A stretch of DNA of 8,083 bases from JAQGMV01 sp046597455 (lineage in GTDB: Bacteria > Pseudomonadota > Gammaproteobacteria > Burkholderiales > SG8-41): assembly GCA_046597455.1 (NCBI GenBank), contig JBKJKJ010000512.1, positions 1-8,083 on the forward strand. Direction: 5' to 3'. Under the pieces are notes generated by a model. That model did not search any database. It saw only the letters and a program-made list of their open reading frames with translations, and was not told the DNA's origin. Positions 5,545 to 8,083 of the stretch are shown here, piece after piece; positions within the stretch are counted from its first letter, which is position 1, and every line of letters begins with the position of its first letter. Made by a program: the position numbers and the translations under genes.

Positions 5545-6345
5545 ATGCGAACCCTGATCTTAGTTAGTATCGCGCTGGCCCTTGCCGCCTGCGAGACCGT
5601 CCAGACGACCCAGCCGGGCGTGGTGGGCGTCAACCGCCAGCAAACGATGATGGTGTCGGACCAGGAAATCACCCAGGCAGCCGCGCAGGAATATCGCAAG
5701 GTCATCGCCGACGCCCAGGCCAAAGGTAAGCTGGACCGCAATGCGCAACACGTGCAGCGCGTCCGCAACGTCTTGGCGCGCCTGACTCCGCAGACGTCCG
5801 CATTTCGCGCCGACGCCCCGAGATGGGCGTGGGAAATCCATTCGATCGAGGACGCTCAGCTGAATGCGTGGGCCATGCCCGGCGGCAAAATGGTCGTCTA
5901 CAGTGGGCTCATCGACAAACTGCGCCTGAGCGACGACGAGCTCGCGGCCATCATGGGCCACGAAATCGCCCATTCGCTGCGCGAACACGCGCGCGAGCGC
6001 GTCTCTCAGCAGATGGCGAGTGGCCTTGCTCTGGGGGTCGCCGGAGCGGTGCTGGGCCTCGGGGATATGGGCCAGTCTCTCGCGAATGCGGTTGCGCAGG
6101 TGACTTTCACACTCCCTCACTCACGCGCCCAGGAAACCGAGGCGGACCGGCTGGGCGTCGAGCTCGCGGCTCGCGCCGGATACGATCCGCATGCTGCCGT
6201 GAGCGTGTGGCAGAAAATGCTCCAGGCCGGGGGCAGCGGCGGCCCACAGTTCATGTCGACGCACCCCTCACCTGAAAGCCGGCTCGCCGATCTGAAGATC
6301 TACGCCGATCGTGTGATGCCCTTGTATCAGCAAGCGCGGCGCTAA
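5545..6345 (+). CDS. M48-family zinc metalloprotease, outer-membrane lipoprotein type
   Basis: A 266-residue predicted lipoprotein protease of the YcaL/LoiP kind, which degrades or matures envelope proteins. Residues 1-15 form a lipoprotein signal peptide ending L-A-A before Cys16. Glu17 rather than Asp follows, which favours outer-membrane sorting by the E. coli rule. The zinc motif HEIAH is at 139-143 (ligands His139 and His143, catalytic Glu140). The third ligand is probably Glu197 in ETEAD. NAWAMPGGKMVVYSGL (107-122) is the family's substrate-groove segment, and STHPSPESRLADL (238-250) is the usual C-terminal motif. ATG 5545 is chosen because GGAG lies 10 bases upstream and the signal peptide begins there; the frame is open further upstream but without sense. 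The UdgX gene begins 37 bases after the stop and may be co-transcribed. Confidence 0.95.
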   Translation: MRTLILVSIALALAACETVQTTQPGVVGVNRQQTMMVSDQEITQAAAQEYRKVIADAQAKGKLDRNAQHVQRVRNVLARLTPQTSAFRADAPRWAWEIHSIEDAQLNAWAMPGGKMVVYSGLIDKLRLSDDELAAIMGHEIAHSLREHARERVSQQMASGLALGVAGAVLGLGDMGQSLANAVAQVTFTLPHSRAQETEADRLGVELAARAGYDPHAAVSVWQKMLQAGGSGGPQFMSTHPSPESRLADLKIYADRVMPLYQQARR

Positions 6346-6382
6346 GTCCGGAGACGGACCCACCACTCGCACGCGGCACGCC

Positions 6383-7006
6383 GTGCAGTCGACGACACCG
6401 CCAGTTGCCGAGCCGCCCCCTACCCGCTCGCTGCCGATGCTGCGCAGCGCCGCCCGAGGGTGCCGGGCGTGCCCGCTTTGGCGTAGCGGTACCCAGACGG
6501 TATTTGGCGAAGGCAGCGACCGCGCAGCGTTGCTGATCGTCGGCGAGCAGCCCGGGGATCGCGAAGACATCGAAGGGCACCCGTTCATTGGTCCTGCGGG
6601 CACCTTACTCGACCAGGCCCTCGAAGCCGCGGGCATTCCTCGCACCGAGGTCTACATCACCAATGCCGTAAAACATTTCAAGTGGGAACCGCGCGGGAAA
6701 CGACGGCTGCACAAAACGCCGGTGCAGCGCGAGATCGATGCCTGTCTGCCCTGGCTCGAAGCGGAGCTCGAGGCAGTCGACCCGCAGGTGATCCTCTGCC
6801 TGGGTGCGACCGCGGCGCGCGCAGTGATGGGGGGGAAAATTCGCGTGACCGAGACGCGCGGCCGGCCTTTACGCTCACCGCTGGGGAAGGACGCCGTCAT
6901 CACGATCCACCCCGCCTACATCCTGCGCCTGCGCAGCGGCGCGGCGGAAGCGTTTGCGCTTTTCGTAGCAGACGTCGGTGCGGCGGCGAAGCTCGCGGGT
7001 TTATGA
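6383..7006 (+). CDS. udgX: Uracil-DNA glycosylase, UdgX type
   Basis: UdgX is a family-4-related uracil-DNA glycosylase; the Mycobacterium smegmatis enzyme removes uracil and stays covalently linked to the DNA through a histidine of its KRRIH loop. In this 207-residue protein motif A is GEQPGD (54-59), followed by GHPFIGPAG (65-73). The UdgX loop reads KRRLH (106-110), so His110 is the expected linking residue. The C-terminal motif is HPAYILR (176-182). Cluster ligands are suggested by Cys27-x2-Cys30 and Cys121; where family-4 enzymes have VKC this protein has VKH (His98), as UdgX proteins do. Leu replaces the usual Ile in the loop. The start is uncertain: GTG 6383 lacks a good ribosome site, and ATG 6437 is the next choice but also lacks one. 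The gene follows the M48 protease by 37 bases. Assignment to UdgX is strong. Confidence 0.93.
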   Translation: MQSTTPPVAEPPPTRSLPMLRSAARGCRACPLWRSGTQTVFGEGSDRAALLIVGEQPGDREDIEGHPFIGPAGTLLDQALEAAGIPRTEVYITNAVKHFKWEPRGKRRLHKTPVQREIDACLPWLEAELEAVDPQVILCLGATAARAVMGGKIRVTETRGRPLRSPLGKDAVITIHPAYILRLRSGAAEAFALFVADVGAAAKLAGL

Positions 7007-7295
7007 CCGCGCACCAAACGCTGCTGCCGGTGAGTCATTAAGCTACTGGTATCGCGTCCCCGCAGTCGGCGTCGTAGCAGGCGCGGCGCGCGCGCCGAAA
7101 CCGTTCCGGAGGATGCGCGTTGATGAAGACCGTTGGAGAGCCTGCCGCTCCTCAAAAAGCGAAATGGCCGAGCATGAACGAAAGCGCGTTCATGTCGGCC
7201 ACGTGAGCATGGAGATCGGCGCATGGACATCGCGCCGCCTGCCAGCCGGAGATCCCAGGATGAAGCGGTCTCGCCTTCGACCGCAACGCAGGGTG
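7007..7295. other. Intergenic region between udgX and the entericidin-like gene
   Basis: No convincing gene is seen in these 289 bases. The clearest structure is the stem-loop at 7166-7200. A GC-only inverted repeat GGCGCG/CGCGCC (7080-7096) and a GCGGTC/GACCGC hairpin (7265-7284) lack U-runs. A 27-codon ORF at 7123-7206 (plus, GGAGG about 10 bases upstream) passes through the 7166-7200 stem-loop; nothing else supports it. Confidence 0.5.
7166..7200 (-). terminator. Long stem-loop, probable terminator of the entericidin-like gene
   Basis: GGCCGA-(G)-CATGAACG (7166-7180) pairs with CGTTCATGTCGGCC (7187-7200): 14 base pairs with one bulged base and a 6-base loop. On the minus strand it is followed by ATTTCGCTTTTT, an interrupted but T-rich tail, about 95 bases after the entericidin-like stop. 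On the plus strand there is no U-run, so it is not a good terminator for udgX. Confidence 0.55.
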
Positions 7296-7427
7296 TTACT
7301 TGTTACGTTCTGCCGAGCCCTGAATCTTCTCACCGCCGCGCTCGATGTCCTTGCCGGCGCCTGCCATCGTATTGCAACCGGTGGCAAAAATAGCGACGAG
7401 GGCCATAGCCAGAAGAGTGCGAATCAT
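7296..7427 (-). CDS. Entericidin A/B-family small lipoprotein
   Basis: A 43-residue lipoprotein: a signal peptide with a hydrophobic core at residues 4-14, lipobox A-T-G before Cys18, then CNTMAGAGKDIERGGEKIQG. The C-N-T...G-x-G-x-D-I-x-x-G-G-E-K-I pattern is that of the entericidins. In E. coli EcnB is a bacteriolytic lipoprotein and EcnA its antidote, made in stationary phase and under osmotic stress. Only one entericidin is present here, so a toxin/antidote pair is not supported; many proteobacteria carry single copies of unknown role. ATG 7427 has AGGAGA five bases upstream. A two-mismatch sigma-54 site (7475-7490) lies upstream, and a stem-loop at 7166-7200 probably ends the transcript. 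Divergent from galE. Confidence 0.9.
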   Translation of the reverse strand: MIRTLLAMALVAIFATGCNTMAGAGKDIERGGEKIQGSAERNK

Positions 7428-7474
7428 GATTGTCTCCTTTTGAGATGATGTGGGTTTTAACGCTCCCAGCACTT

Positions 7475-7490
7475 AGCAAGGGCTGTTCCC
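7475..7490 (-). promoter_or_regulatory. Sigma-54 promoter candidate for the entericidin-like gene
   Basis: The minus strand reads GGGAACA-GCCC-TTGCT. GG and GC are correctly spaced; mismatches are G at -26 and A for C at -23. The predicted start near 7464 gives a leader of about 37 bases, similar to the 86-codon gene's. It is weaker than the sites near rpoN. Confidence 0.42.
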
Positions 7491-7565
7491 GCTCATCTCG
7501 AAAGTCTGAGCACAGGCAATTACCGCTAGAATCGACGATCGATTATTTGCACCGACAGGAGCGTT

Positions 7566-8083
7566 ATGCACATTCTTGTTTGCGGCGGCGCCGGTTACAT
7601 CGGATCCCACATGGTCAAGCTGCTGCTCGAGCGCGGCCACGAAGTCACTGTGTTCGACAACCTGTCGACCGGTCATCGCGAAGCGTTGCTCGGCGGGCAC
7701 TTCGAAGCGGGCGATCTCGCCGATCCGACTGCCCTCGATCGCGTGCTCGGCGCGACACGATTCGACGCCGTCATGCACTTCGCGGCTTTCATTCGGGTCG
7801 AGGAATCGGTTGCCGAGCCCGGCAAGTATTTTCGCAACAACTTCTCGAATGCCATCAATCTCCTCGATGCCATGGGCAGGCACGGCGTGCAGCGATTCAT
7901 ATTTTCATCGACCGCCGCCGTCTATGGCGAGCCGCAGTACATCCCCGTCGATGAAAAACATCCGCGCTTGCCGATCAATCCGTATGGACTGTCCAAACGC
8001 ATGGTCGAGGACGCGCTGCCGTACTACGGCGGCGCATACGGTCTGCGGTCGGTGCCCCTGCGCTATTTCAACGCCGCCGGCGC
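7566..8083 (+). CDS. galE: UDP-glucose 4-epimerase, C-terminus cut by window edge
   Basis: GalE interconverts UDP-glucose and UDP-galactose using bound NAD, feeding galactose use and the supply of UDP-galactose for lipopolysaccharide and exopolysaccharide. The first 172 codons are present. The NAD-binding Rossmann motif is GGAGYIGSH (7-15, glycines 7, 10 and 13). Further landmarks are FDNLSTGH (30-37), HFAAFIRVEESV (71-82), and FSSTAAVYGEP (113-123) with Thr116 where E. coli has the catalytic Ser124. The catalytic Tyr140-x3-Lys144 pair is in NPYGLSK, and RYFNAAG (167-) begins the substrate-binding part. The start is clear: AGGAG lies 5 bases before ATG 7566. A possible -10 (TAGAAT, 7527-7532) lies upstream without a good -35; no sigma-54 site faces this gene. 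The family is roughly 330-340 residues, so about half is missing. Confidence 0.96.
   Translation, partial: MHILVCGGAGYIGSHMVKLLLERGHEVTVFDNLSTGHREALLGGHFEAGDLADPTALDRVLGATRFDAVMHFAAFIRVEESVAEPGKYFRNNFSNAINLLDAMGRHGVQRFIFSSTAAVYGEPQYIPVDEKHPRLPINPYGLSKRMVEDALPYYGGAYGLRSVPLRYFNAAG

Noticed and set aside
5412..5768. Open-frame extension of the AI-2E-family gene to 502 codons
   Set aside because: The added residues do not look like permease sequence, and the extension would run through the full-consensus sigma-54 promoter and over the start of the protease gene.
7003..7041. 12-codon ORF overlapping the udgX stop (ATGA)
   Set aside because: It is too short, and nothing supports translation beyond the chance overlap.
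7123..7206. 27-codon plus-strand ORF with GGAGG upstream
   Set aside because: It ends within a few bases of the long stem-loop, its spacing to the ribosome site is long, and nothing else supports it.
6916..7230. 104-codon minus-strand ORF after udgX
   Set aside because: It is extremely Arg-rich, overlaps the udgX 3' end antisense and has no domain.

Overview
The window is GC-rich DNA from a proteobacterium, most likely a betaproteobacterium of the Burkholderiales (Paraburkholderia/Caballeronia type). That placement is an inference from base composition, from the protein set (bacterial topoisomerase IB, UdgX, entericidin-type lipoprotein, GalE, AI-2E-family permease) and from an rpoN gene outside the usual lptB-rpoN-hpf-ptsN cluster. 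It rests on recognition, not on a search.

Layout, left to right. A topoisomerase IB gene on the minus strand runs off the left edge (start near 983) and overlaps the end of a 60-codon ORF (961-1143, minus). Pointing away from these is a gene for a small secreted, very basic protein (1321-1707, plus). A bidirectional hairpin terminator (1739-1760) separates it from an orphan copy of rpoN (sigma-54) transcribed towards it (1920-3362, minus). A 558-base stretch without a convincing gene (3363-3920) follows. Then come an 86-codon hydrophilic protein (3921-4181, minus) and an AI-2E/PerM-family membrane protein (4260-5411, minus). Divergent from the latter are an M48 zinc-protease lipoprotein (5545-6345, plus) and, 37 bases on, a UdgX-type uracil-DNA glycosylase (6383-7006, plus). 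Next is a 43-residue entericidin-like lipoprotein (7296-7427, minus), and finally the first 172 codons of galE (7566 to the right edge, plus).

The outstanding feature is a concentration of sigma-54 (-24/-12) promoter sequences around the orphan rpoN. Three minus-strand sites match TGGCAYR-N4-TTGCW at every defined base: upstream of rpoN itself (3430-3445), the 86-codon gene (4232-4247) and the AI-2E permease (5424-5439). A site with one mismatch precedes the secreted basic protein (1247-1262, plus). Two-mismatch sites lie at 1224-1239 (minus, facing the 60-codon ORF and topoisomerase), 3463-3478 (plus, facing the gene-free stretch) and 7475-7490 (minus, facing the entericidin-like gene). A weaker site lies at 5446-5461 (plus, facing the protease). 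In three places the sites sit back to back, pointing outward.

The proposed reading, an inference, is that this is a compact sigma-54 regulon that includes its own sigma factor. Its members act mainly at the envelope (secreted basic protein, permease, protease lipoprotein, entericidin-like lipoprotein), with DNA topology and repair genes attached. The enhancer-binding protein needed to activate sigma-54 is not in the window.
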